Positions 1 to 6,053 of a stretch of DNA of 7,762 nucleotides are shown piece after piece. How positions within the stretch are numbered: the first letter of the stretch is position 1; the number at the start of each line of letters is the position of its first letter. The DNA lies in assembly GCA_002314805.1 (NCBI GenBank), contig DCHJ01000017.1:692-8453 (forward strand), read 5' to 3'. Both the position numbers and the translations under genes were made by a program. The notes under the pieces are model-generated. The model did not search any database and had not been told where the DNA came from. It saw nothing but the letters and a program-made list of their open reading frames with translations. Source of the stretch: Lachnospiraceae bacterium UBA1755 (GTDB lineage: Bacteria; Bacillota; Clostridia; Lachnospirales; Lachnospiraceae).

Positions 1-64
1 GAACGATGAAGCTGACGAATGATGAAGCTGATGAGCGATCAGGCTGATGAACGATGGAGTGTTG
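1..64. repeat. degenerate 16-bp tandem repeat, about four units
   Basis: Four consecutive 16-base units start at 1, 17, 33 and 49. The first two match at 14 of 16 positions (gaacgatgaagctgac and gaatgatgaagctgat), the third matches the first at 12 of 16, and the fourth at 10 of 16, where it merges into the ribosome binding site of the next gene. The unit length is not a multiple of three, so the array is not a simple peptide repeat. It may extend left of the window. One frame reaches a stop at 20-22 and could be the tail of an upstream gene, but that cannot be decided from so little sequence. Confidence 0.6.
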
Positions 65-66
65 AT

Positions 67-291
67 ATGAAAAAGATATTATTAATAGCCGGGATAGTGC
101 TGCTTGCGGCAGGCGTGCTGTTTCTCCTGCTGTCAGGTATAAATTGGATGGTTTTTAAGAATACGCGCGATGCATCCAATGCGTTCTATGAAGTAAAGCG
201 CAAGCTTGCCATTGACTGGCTGATTGCAGGCGGGATTACTTCGGTCATAGGAATACTGTGCTTTGTCCTGCGCACAAAGGTGAACGGGTAA
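67..291 (+). CDS. small two-helix membrane protein, unknown function
   Basis: This encodes a 74-aa hydrophobic protein that I do not recognise. Residues 3-25 and about 49-68 are strongly hydrophobic and should form two membrane helices. They are joined by a polar, charged loop (about 30-48) rich in Lys, Arg, Asp and Asn. The start at 67 is preferred because GGAG at 56-59 lies seven bases upstream, and because the product then begins MKK followed directly by the first helix. An in-frame ATG at 19 would add 16 residues read out of the tandem repeat and has no good ribosome binding site. The first helix could be mistaken for a signal peptide, but there is no clear cleavage site. No terminator-like hairpin with a T tract follows directly. 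Confidence 0.65.
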   Translation: MKKILLIAGIVLLAAGVLFLLLSGINWMVFKNTRDASNAFYEVKRKLAIDWLIAGGITSVIGILCFVLRTKVNG

Positions 292-338
292 GCATAGATC
301 CGCTTTGCCGGGTTATGAGTTATACCGGGTAAGCATAG
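285..338. repeat. 13-base direct repeat spanning a stop codon
   Basis: The string CGGGTAAGCATAG occurs at 285-297, where it contains the TAA stop of the 74-aa membrane protein gene, and again at 326-338, 41 bases downstream. A partial third copy beginning CGGGTTATGAG lies between them at 308-318. This looks like a local duplication of the gene's 3' end. No function is apparent. Confidence 0.6.
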
Positions 339-344
339 GCGTAG

Positions 345-379
345 CCTCTCATCAGGGCAGAGAGGGGAGCTGACTGCCC
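345..379 (+). other. interlocking inverted repeats, possible H-type pseudoknot
   Basis: CCTCTC (345-350) can pair with GAGAGG (360-365), and GGGCAG (355-360) can pair with CTGCCC (374-379). The arms alternate in the order a, b, a', b', sharing only base 360, so they can form two competing hairpins or an H-type pseudoknot. No T tract follows, so it is not a standard intrinsic terminator for the gene ending at 291. The role is unknown. Confidence 0.35.
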
Positions 380-416
380 GCGGATATTAATATTGATCGT
401 TTAAGTTTTGTCCAAA

Positions 417-445
417 TTGCACATTGTGCAGCTATGTGTTAGAAT
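417..445 (+). promoter_or_regulatory. sigma-A type promoter
   Basis: A -35 box TTGCAC (417-422) and a -10 box TAGAAT (440-445) are separated by exactly 17 bases. A TG two bases before the -10 (TGTTAGAAT) resembles an extended -10. Transcription would begin near 452 and run into the membrane protein gene starting at 540. With no terminator seen before 1057, it may also run into pheST. Confidence 0.6.
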
Positions 446-454
446 GATACTTTG

Positions 455-505
455 AGCCGTAAGGCTTGGCGTGAATTGAACTGACGCCTGTAGTCAGACA
501 ATTTT
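455..505 (+). other. structured 5' leader with two exclusive folds
   Basis: Downstream of the promoter at 417-445, AGCC-GTAA-GGCT (455-466) forms a compact tetraloop hairpin. GGCGT (468-472) can then pair with ACGCC (484-488). Alternatively AATTG (474-478) plus CTGAC (481-485) can pair with GTCAG (493-497) plus CAATT (499-503), giving ten base pairs with a small internal loop, followed by a short T run. The second and third structures use the same bases and exclude each other, as in an attenuator. I find no known riboswitch or T-box signature here, so regulation is only a possibility. Confidence 0.3.
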
Positions 506-539
506 CGTGTACTGCATTTTTTTTGCATTAAGAACCGGT

Positions 540-971
540 ATGCATGATTATAATTTAAAACGAAAGAGAGTAAAGCCTCAGGAGACGATACTCGACAGTG
601 ACAGGTTTAAGTGTGAACAGGAGCCCAGACTGTACGAGAACGACGGCGATGAGGACCCCAACCGCATAGTTGTCAACTATGTTAAGATGCCTGTGGCAGA
701 AAACGGCATCTGGGCTCTGTGCAGCGCCATAGCAGGCACCATCTTTTTTATGATCTTCGTACGCCGGTTGTATATGGCAGAGGGAGCCCCCGGGCTTGAC
801 GTGACAGTCATGGGAGCCTGCGGGATACTCTGGTCGATGGCAGCGGTATACTTTTCGGTCCGTGGGCTTATCGAGAAAGACAGAAACCATGCAACGTGTT
901 TCGTCGGAATTGCGCTTGGCGCCTTTCAGATCATTACCTGGCTGATAATCCTTATCGTAACAGCGAGGTAA
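540..971 (+). CDS. three-helix membrane protein, unknown function
   Basis: This encodes a 143-aa protein that I do not recognise. The N-terminal half (1-50) is hydrophilic, with a basic patch (KRKRVK at 7-12) and an acidic stretch around 33-39. Three hydrophobic helices follow at about 56-75, 87-110 and 117-141. The protein ends at the end of the last helix with Thr-Ala-Arg. The start is uncertain: ATG 540 is chosen, but only a weak purine stretch precedes it. An in-frame GTG at 507 would add eleven residues and also lacks a ribosome binding site. The gene lies behind the promoter at 417-445 and ends 85 bases before pheS with no terminator between, so the two may share a transcript. A long opposite-strand frame across this region is a shadow. 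Confidence 0.65.
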   Translation: MHDYNLKRKRVKPQETILDSDRFKCEQEPRLYENDGDEDPNRIVVNYVKMPVAENGIWALCSAIAGTIFFMIFVRRLYMAEGAPGLDVTVMGACGILWSMAAVYFSVRGLIEKDRNHATCFVGIALGAFQIITWLIILIVTAR

Positions 972-1056
972 TGTGAGGAATGCACAGAGGCAGAAAGTAT
1001 CATTGGCTGAATCAATAAAGCAGAATGACAGTTCCAGTAAAAAGGAGAGATTATAT

Positions 1057-2079
1057 ATGTTGAACGAACAGTTAGAACAGATTAAGAAGGCAGCGCTGGA
1101 TTCAATAGCGCAGGTTACGGATCTGGACGGTCTCAACGAGATAAGAGTCCGGTATCTCGGAAAGAAGGGTGAACTCACGGCAGTCCTTAAAAACCTTAAG
1201 GATGTGGCTCCTGAAGACAGACCCAGGGTCGGACAGCTCGTAAATGATGCCAAGGCGATCATCGAGGGTGAGCTGGCAAGGGCTAAGGACGAGATGGCAG
1301 CAAAGGCACGAGAGCTACGGATGCAGGCAGAGACCATTGATGTCACGCTTCCTGCAAAGCGAAATGCTCTTGGACATGCACATCCCAATACAGTCGCGCT
1401 TGAAGAAGTGGAGCGAATCTTCACGGGTATGGGCTATGAGGTCATCTCAGGACCTGAGATCGAGTATGACGAATACAACTTCACCAAGCTGAATATCCCC
1501 GCAAATCATCCGGCCAAGGATGAGCAGGATACCTTCTATATCAACAAGGAGATCGTGCTCCGTACCCAGACTTCTCCGGTACAGGCAAGAGTCATGGAGC
1601 AGGGCAGACTTCCTATAAGGATGATATCACCGGGACGTGTATTCCGCAGCGACGAAGTTGACGCAACACATTCGCCGAGCTTCCATCAGGTAGAGGGACT
1701 TGTGATCGATAAGGATATCACCTTTGCTGACCTTAAGGGCACACTTGCTGAATTCGCAAAGAAGCTCTTCGGTGAGGATACCAGGGTCAAGTTCAGACCC
1801 CATCATTTCCCGTTCACAGAGCCGTCGGCAGAGATGGACGTGACCTGCTTCAAGTGCGGAGGCAAGGGCTGCCGTTTCTGCAAGGGCGAGGGCTGGATCG
1901 AGATCCTCGGCTGCGGCATGGTACATCCCCATGTGCTGGAGATGTGCGGCATCGACAATGAGAAATACAGAGGCTTCGCTTTCGGTGTGGGTCTTGAGCG
2001 TATTGCATTACTTAAGTACGAGATCGACGATATGCGTCTTCTTTACGAAAACGATATCAGATTCTTAAAGCAGTTCTGA
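1057..2079 (+). CDS. pheS: phenylalanine--tRNA ligase alpha subunit
   Basis: This is the catalytic alpha subunit of the cytoplasmic alpha2-beta2 phenylalanyl-tRNA synthetase, which charges tRNA-Phe with phenylalanine at the expense of ATP. The 340-aa length is normal. Residues 1-90 form the N-terminal helical tRNA-binding arm. The class II catalytic core follows: HPAKDEQDTFY at 151-161, RTQTSPVQAR at 169-178, motif 2 with FRSDEVDATHSPSFHQVEG at 196-214, and motif 3 with GFAFGVGLER at 306-315. Ala308 corresponds to the alanine of the phenylalanine pocket (Ala294 in E. coli). Cysteines 264, 267, 272 and 275 form a CxxC-x4-CxxC cluster, as in many Firmicute PheS proteins. The start at 1057 is set by AAAGGAGAG at 1042-1050. 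A GTG at 973 in the same frame would add 28 residues with no binding site. pheT follows 16 bases later. Confidence 0.97.
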   Translation: MLNEQLEQIKKAALDSIAQVTDLDGLNEIRVRYLGKKGELTAVLKNLKDVAPEDRPRVGQLVNDAKAIIEGELARAKDEMAAKARELRMQAETIDVTLPAKRNALGHAHPNTVALEEVERIFTGMGYEVISGPEIEYDEYNFTKLNIPANHPAKDEQDTFYINKEIVLRTQTSPVQARVMEQGRLPIRMISPGRVFRSDEVDATHSPSFHQVEGLVIDKDITFADLKGTLAEFAKKLFGEDTRVKFRPHHFPFTEPSAEMDVTCFKCGGKGCRFCKGEGWIEILGCGMVHPHVLEMCGIDNEKYRGFAFGVGLERIALLKYEIDDMRLLYENDIRFLKQF

Positions 2080-2095
2080 GAAAGGAGGGGACAAG

Positions 2096-4519
2096 ATGAA
2101 TACACCTATTAGCTGGATAAAGGTATATGTTCCTGACCTTGACTGCACCAATCAGGAATACAGAGATGCAATGACCCTGACGGGTACAAAAGTAGAGGGT
2201 TTTGAAGAGCTTGATAAGAACCTCGACAAGATCGTGGTAGGGCAGGTTAAGAAAATCGATAAGCACCCGGATGCTGAGAAGCTCATCATCTGCCAGGTAG
2301 ATATCGGAGAGCCTGAGCTTTTACAGATCGTAACAGGAGCACCCAATGTAGTGGAGGGCGGCAAATATCCGGTAGTGCTTCACGGAGGAAGAGTAGCCGG
2401 AGGACATGACGGAGGACCGTTACCTGAAGGCGGTATCAAGATCACAAAGGGAAAGCTCCGCGGAGTGGAGTCCTTTGGTATGATGTGCTCCATCGAAGAA
2501 CTGGGCAGTGATAAGAATTACTATCCGAATGCTCCGGAAAGCGGGCTTTATCCTATGGAGGCTGATGCGCCTGTAGGCGCTGATGCCATAGAGCTCCTCG
2601 GTCTTCACGATACAGTATTTGAGTACGAGATCACCTCCAACAGAGTTGACTGTTACTCGATCATCGGTATCGCACGTGAGGCAGCAGCTACATTCGGGAA
2701 GAAGCTCGTGCTTCCGGAAGTACCTGCAACAGGCAACAGTGAAAAAGCATCAGACTACATCAGCGTAGAAGTTAAGGATGCAGATCTCTGCCCCAGATAC
2801 TGCGCAAGAGTCGTAAAGAATATCAAGCTTGCTCCGTCACCCGAATGGATGCAGAGGAGACTGGCCAACAGCGGCATAAGACCTATCAACAACCTTGTAG
2901 ATATCACTAACTACGTAATGCAGGAATACGGTCAGCCGATGCATGCGTTTGATTATGATCAGATCGCAGGACATAAGATCATCGTAAAGAGAGCAAATGA
3001 CGGTGATAAGTTTGTGACCCTTGACGGACAGGAGCGTATCCTTGATAAGGATATTCTCATGATCTGTGACGGTGAGAAGGAGATAGGCATTGCAGGTATC
3101 ATGGGCGGCGAGAACTCGATGATCACCGATGATGTAAAGACCATGGTGTTTGAGTCTGCAACCTTTGACGGAACAAATATCAGACTTTCAGCAAAGAGAG
3201 TCGGTCTTCGTACGGAGGCATCGGGCAAGTTCGAAAAGGGACTTGATCCTGAGACAGCAAAGGCTGCTATCGACAGAGCGTGCGCGCTTGTTGAAGAACT
3301 CGGTGCAGGAGAGGTAGTAGGCGGTATTATCGATATCTATCCGGATCCTGTACATGAATCCAGAGTTAAGCTTGAGCCGGAAAAGATCAATAAGCATCTC
3401 GGGACAGATCTGACAAAGCAGCAGATGGTCGATTATATGGCAAGGGTAGACCTTAAGTATGATCCGTCAACAGATGAAATAGTAGCTCCTACGTGGCGTC
3501 AGGATATTCACTGCATGGCAGATCTTTCCGAAGAGGTGGCAAGATTCTTCGGATATGACAAGATCCCGACGACCCTTCCTAAGGGTGAAGCGACGATGGG
3601 CGGAGTAAACTTTGCACACAGAGTTCAGGATGTGGCGAGAGAGACCGCAATGTTCCTCGGCTTCTCCGAGGGTATGAGCTTCTCCTTCGAGAGCCCGAAG
3701 GTATATGACCTTCTGCGTGTACCGGAAAACGACCCTGCACGCAATGCAATAAAGATAATGAATCCGCTTGGCGAAGATTTCTCGATCATGAGGACCATGC
3801 CTCTGCACGGACTTGTATCATCGCTTGCAACCAACTATAAGAGAAAGAATGCAAATGTAAGACTCTTCGAGATGGCCAACATCTATCTTCCGAAGGCGCT
3901 TCCGCTGACCGAGCTTCCTGATGAGAGGATGCAGCTTGCACTCGGATTTTACGGTGAAGGTGATTTCTATGCGATGAAGGGTGTTGTTGAAGAACTCTTC
4001 GAAAAGCTCGGACTTAAGGATAAGATCACATATGATGCAAAGGCTGAGAGACCATACCTCCATCCGGGACGCAGGGCAGATGTCGTTTATCACGGTGAGA
4101 CAGTAGGATATCTCGGGGAGCTTCATCCGCAGGTATGTGAAAACTATGGCATCGACGACAGAGCTTATGTGGCAGTTATTGATATGCCATCAGCAATGAA
4201 GTTTGCCGATTTCAATATTAAGTATACGGGCATTGCAAAGTATCCTGCAGTAACACGTGATATCTCAGTAACAGTTGCCAGGTCCCTGCCTGTAGGTGCA
4301 ATCGAGGAATGCATCGAGAAGGCAGGAAAGGGCATACTTGAAAGCTATGCGCTCTTTGATGTGTTTGAGAGTGAGAAGCTGGGTGCTGATGTAAAGAGTG
4401 TTGCATACACGATGACATACCGTCATAAGGACCGGACTCTTGAGGACAAGGAAGTAAATGATGTGATGGCAAGGCTTCTTGAGGAGCTGTCAAAGATCGG
4501 CGCTAAGCTGAGGGACTGA
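2096..4519 (+). CDS. pheT: phenylalanine--tRNA ligase beta subunit
   Basis: This is the beta subunit of phenylalanyl-tRNA synthetase, which binds tRNA and hydrolyses mischarged Tyr-tRNA-Phe. The 807 aa match the bacterial family length. Domain order is complete. An EMAP/Myf-type tRNA-binding domain lies at about 40-155 (KIDKHPDAEKL, then IVTGAPNV). The B3/B4 editing domain spans about 210-390 (RPINNLVDITNYVMQEYGQP, and IMGGENS). A B5 domain lies at about 420-492 and includes the acidic DLSEEVARFFGYDKIP. A synthetase-like core that lacks the catalytic motifs spans about 500-695 (HPGRRADV). A ferredoxin-fold anticodon-binding domain lies at about 712-806 (AKYPAVTRDISV, and YRHKDRTLEDKEV). The start is fixed by AAAGGAGGGG at 2081-2090. 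The gene is translated from the same transcript as pheS, and no frameshift or truncation is seen. Confidence 0.97.
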   Translation: MNTPISWIKVYVPDLDCTNQEYRDAMTLTGTKVEGFEELDKNLDKIVVGQVKKIDKHPDAEKLIICQVDIGEPELLQIVTGAPNVVEGGKYPVVLHGGRVAGGHDGGPLPEGGIKITKGKLRGVESFGMMCSIEELGSDKNYYPNAPESGLYPMEADAPVGADAIELLGLHDTVFEYEITSNRVDCYSIIGIAREAAATFGKKLVLPEVPATGNSEKASDYISVEVKDADLCPRYCARVVKNIKLAPSPEWMQRRLANSGIRPINNLVDITNYVMQEYGQPMHAFDYDQIAGHKIIVKRANDGDKFVTLDGQERILDKDILMICDGEKEIGIAGIMGGENSMITDDVKTMVFESATFDGTNIRLSAKRVGLRTEASGKFEKGLDPETAKAAIDRACALVEELGAGEVVGGIIDIYPDPVHESRVKLEPEKINKHLGTDLTKQQMVDYMARVDLKYDPSTDEIVAPTWRQDIHCMADLSEEVARFFGYDKIPTTLPKGEATMGGVNFAHRVQDVARETAMFLGFSEGMSFSFESPKVYDLLRVPENDPARNAIKIMNPLGEDFSIMRTMPLHGLVSSLATNYKRKNANVRLFEMANIYLPKALPLTELPDERMQLALGFYGEGDFYAMKGVVEELFEKLGLKDKITYDAKAERPYLHPGRRADVVYHGETVGYLGELHPQVCENYGIDDRAYVAVIDMPSAMKFADFNIKYTGIAKYPAVTRDISVTVARSLPVGAIEECIEKAGKGILESYALFDVFESEKLGADVKSVAYTMTYRHKDRTLEDKEVNDVMARLLEELSKIGAKLRD

Positions 4520-4537
4520 TTCGGGTATTGTAATAAG

Positions 4538-4702
4538 AATAATGCCGGCTGGATCAGAGGGCTGACCGCAGGTCAGGGCTGCTTCGGATCACGACCGGGA
4601 TCGGACAGATCATTATAAGCATGACGGGCAGGAGGGCAGCACTGTCACAGGCAGTGACATGAGTACCGGTCCGAAGTGTGACCGGGATCGGCCGGCAATA
4701 AT
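4538..4702. repeat. hairpin-rich spacer with imperfect inverted ends and a direct repeat
   Basis: The spacer after pheT is unusually structured. GCCGGC sits near both ends (4544-4549 and 4691-4696). It is flanked by AATAAT on the left and AATAATT on the right, which pair only imperfectly as inverted ends. Inside, CTGACC-GCA-GGTCAG (4562-4576) and TGTCAC-AGGCA-GTGACA (4643-4659) are perfect hairpins. CCGGTC (4666-4671) pairs with GACCGG (4680-4685). The 12-mer GACCGGGATCGG is repeated directly at 4593-4604 and 4680-4691, and CTTCGGA (4582-4588) is inverted at 4670-4676. No T tract follows any stem, so a classical pheT terminator is not evident. It could be a small repetitive element or simply structured RNA. 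Confidence 0.4.
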
Positions 4703-4726
4703 TGAGCAAAAAACACGGAGGATATC

Positions 4727-5161
4727 ATGGAAGATAAGATGATTTCGGATATGAGTGTGGAAGAGTTAAGAGATGCGCTTGCTGACCTGCGCAAGACCAA
4801 TCAGCAGCAGGCAGACTATGCGCGTAAGACATGGGTGATGTCACTCATTTCGACGATCGCAGTTCTCATAGTGGCGGTATGCATTCTGGCCTACGGAGCA
4901 TTCCTCATGCCCAAGGTAAGCCGTATGCTTAATGAGGCAGAGTCAAGCCTTGAGAATATTGAAGATGTCACAGCGCAGCTGAAAAATGTTGACTTTGAAG
5001 GTCTTATGGGAGATGTGGGAGGACTGGTTACAGCCACGGAGAAGGATCTTGCCGCAACCATGAAAAAGATCGATGATATCGATATCGACCACCTCAATCA
5101 GGCTATCAAGGATCTCAGCGATGTGATACAGCCGCTCGCCAATTTCTTTAACAGGTTTTAA
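4727..5161 (+). CDS. single-pass membrane protein with coiled-coil tail, unknown
   Basis: This encodes a 144-aa protein of unknown function. Residues 1-35 are polar and probably cytoplasmic (VEELRDALADLRKTNQQQ). Residues 36-61 form one strongly hydrophobic helix. The remainder is an amphipathic, acidic helical region with heptad-like spacing (SRMLNEAESSLENIEDVT, later MKKIDDIDIDHLNQAIKDL), ending in a hydrophobic LANFFNRF. The layout resembles small membrane-anchored coiled-coil proteins such as DUF948-like or chemoreceptor-stalk-like segments, but no specific motif is present. The start at 4727 follows GGAGG at 4717-4721. An ATG four codons further is poorer. xpt begins 64 bases after the stop and may be cotranscribed, which does not by itself suggest a purine role. 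Confidence 0.75.
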   Translation: MEDKMISDMSVEELRDALADLRKTNQQQADYARKTWVMSLISTIAVLIVAVCILAYGAFLMPKVSRMLNEAESSLENIEDVTAQLKNVDFEGLMGDVGGLVTATEKDLAATMKKIDDIDIDHLNQAIKDLSDVIQPLANFFNRF

Positions 5162-5177
5162 GTTTTGAGACGGCAGT

Positions 5178-5196
5178 CTGCATTTTCAGCCTGCAG
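5178..5196 (+). other. small hairpin between the coiled-coil gene and xpt
   Basis: CTGCA (5178-5182) pairs with TGCAG (5192-5196) around a nine-base loop. It is short, has no T tract, and lies upstream of the xpt ribosome binding site. It is too weak to be called a terminator. No purine aptamer signature occurs in this 64-base gap. Confidence 0.2.
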
Positions 5197-5225
5197 GATA
5201 ACAACGATCATGGGAGGAAGGTGTA

Positions 5226-5801
5226 ATGAAGGAACTTGAAGAGAGGATCGTCAGAGACGGTAAGGTATTCCAGGGCGAGGTGCTTAAGGTGGACAGCTTC
5301 CTTAATCACCAGATCGATCCGATGCTGCTTGAACAGATGGGAAAAGAATGGCACAGGCTGTTTAAGGGTGAAAGAGTCGATAAGGTCCTTACGATAGAGG
5401 CTTCAGGTATCGCGATGGCCGCCTTTGTGGCAAAAGAATTCGGGGTGCCCCTGCTGTTTGCCAAGAAAAACAAGACCAGCAATATCTCTGATAATGTATA
5501 CGTCACAGATGTCGAGAGCTTTACTCACGGCAGGACCTACAAGGTACAGGTCAGCAAGGAGTATCTTCATGCAGGTGAGAGAGTTCTCATAATTGATGAT
5601 TTCCTTGCAACGGGCAATGCACTCATAGGGCTCATCAATCTCTGCAAGCAGGCAGGTGCCGAGGTGGTGGGACTTGGATGCAGCGTTGAAAAGGATTTTC
5701 AGAACGGAGGCAGGATGCTCAGAGACATGGGCTACAGAGTGGAATGCCTGGCCAGGATCAAGTCAATGGATCCTGTGGCGGGTATTGAATTCGTTCACTG
5801 A
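5226..5801 (+). CDS. xpt: xanthine phosphoribosyltransferase
   Basis: This soluble purine-salvage enzyme converts xanthine and PRPP to XMP, feeding GMP synthesis. The 191 aa closely match the Bacillus Xpt length. The N-terminal KVDSFLNHQIDP at 21-32 is an Xpt hallmark. TIEASGIA at 56-63 is the usual substrate-side loop. VLIIDDFLATGNA at 120-132 is the PRPP-binding signature with its paired aspartates (Asp124, Asp125). The C-terminal YRVECLARIKSMD is also typical. The start follows GGGAGGAAGG at 5212-5221. In Bacillus xpt is preceded by a guanine riboswitch; none is visible directly upstream here. The gene is closed by the terminator at 5897-5936, and the purine-type aptamer lies beyond it in front of the next gene. 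Adenine phosphoribosyltransferase is a less likely alternative given the Xpt-specific N-terminus. Confidence 0.93.
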   Translation: MKELEERIVRDGKVFQGEVLKVDSFLNHQIDPMLLEQMGKEWHRLFKGERVDKVLTIEASGIAMAAFVAKEFGVPLLFAKKNKTSNISDNVYVTDVESFTHGRTYKVQVSKEYLHAGERVLIIDDFLATGNALIGLINLCKQAGAEVVGLGCSVEKDFQNGGRMLRDMGYRVECLARIKSMDPVAGIEFVH

Positions 5802-5860
5802 TCTAAAAAACACCTGAGAAACGGTGCTTCAGACCGGAAAAGGATAAAATAGTTTAGCTT

Positions 5861-5890
5861 TTGTGCAAAACCACCAAAATATCACATAAT
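5861..5890 (+). promoter_or_regulatory. possible promoter for the riboswitch leader
   Basis: TTGTGC (5861-5866) and CATAAT (5885-5890) are 18 bases apart, with five of six matches at the -10 but only three at the -35. A start near 5897 would place the A/T-tract hairpin at the very 5' end of the transcript, which would be odd. Weaker alternatives lie inside and after that hairpin, such as TTGTCG at 5925-5930 with AT-rich candidates near 5939-5953. The true promoter of the leader is therefore unresolved. Confidence 0.25.
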
Positions 5891-5896
5891 ATTTGT

Positions 5897-5936
5897 AAAA
5901 ATCGACAAAATTCACAATGGACTTTTGTCGATTTTT
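5897..5936 (+). terminator. intrinsic terminator after xpt
   Basis: The arms AAAAATCGACAAAA (5897-5910) and TTTTGTCGATTTTT (5923-5936) pair perfectly over 14 bases around a 12-base loop. The A tract on one side and T tract on the other give the form often seen in bidirectional Firmicute terminators. It separates xpt from the following riboswitch-controlled gene. Confidence 0.8.
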
Positions 5937-5968
5937 CTTATAGACTAAATATGTAAATTAAAGCTTTG

Positions 5969-6050
5969 CCAATATAGGTGTGGATAACCTAAAACGGTTA
6001 AGGGCCCACATGTTTCTACCGGGAAGCCCGATTGAATTCCCGACTATTGG
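5969..6050 (+). promoter_or_regulatory. purine-riboswitch-like aptamer (variant)
   Basis: P1 pairs CCAATA (5969-5974) with TATTGG (6045-6050). P2 pairs TGTGG (5979-5983) with CCACA (6006-6010), plus a G-T pair at 5978 and 6011. The J2/3 strand carries the signature TTTCTACC (6013-6020). P3 pairs GGGAA (6021-6025) with TTCCC (6037-6041). The signature GACTA follows at 6042-6046. The C at 6044 occupies the position that reads guanine (C74 in Bacillus xpt). GGG at the end of L2 (6002-6004) can pair with CCC in L3 (6027-6029), mimicking the family's loop-loop contact. Odd points are a three-base J1/2, a 22-base L2 with its own AACC/GGTT hairpin, and an 11-base L3 without CCGTAAA. The setting before a probable nucleoside-uptake gene supports the call. 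The exact ligand is not determined. Confidence 0.72.
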
Positions 6051-6053
6051 TTC

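Noticed and set aside
264..379. T-box leader upstream of the membrane protein and pheST
   Set aside because: The conserved antiterminator string of T-boxes is absent, and the GC-rich hairpins near 345-379 do not match it.
517..524. Run of eight T as a terminator or slippage site
   Set aside because: No stable stem directly abuts it, and it precedes rather than lies within the preferred coding start at 540.
973..1056. 28-codon N-terminal extension of pheS from a GTG
   Set aside because: There is no ribosome binding site before 973. AAAGGAGAG precedes the ATG at 1057, and the 340-aa product has the normal PheS start and length.
555..1424. 289-codon open frame on the minus strand
   Set aside because: It crosses two plus-strand genes, including the well-supported start of pheS. 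It has no ribosome binding site and its translation is rich in Cys, Ser and Arg without motifs, as expected for a shadow frame.
4613..4619. TTATAAG as a promoter -10 before the 4727 gene
   Set aside because: No recognisable -35 box at a suitable distance, and it lies more than 100 bases before the start codon within the hairpin-rich spacer.
5811..5832. CACC/GGTG and CTGA/TCAG hairpins after xpt
   Set aside because: Stems of four bases, with no T tract. The 14-bp hairpin at 5897-5936 is the convincing terminator.
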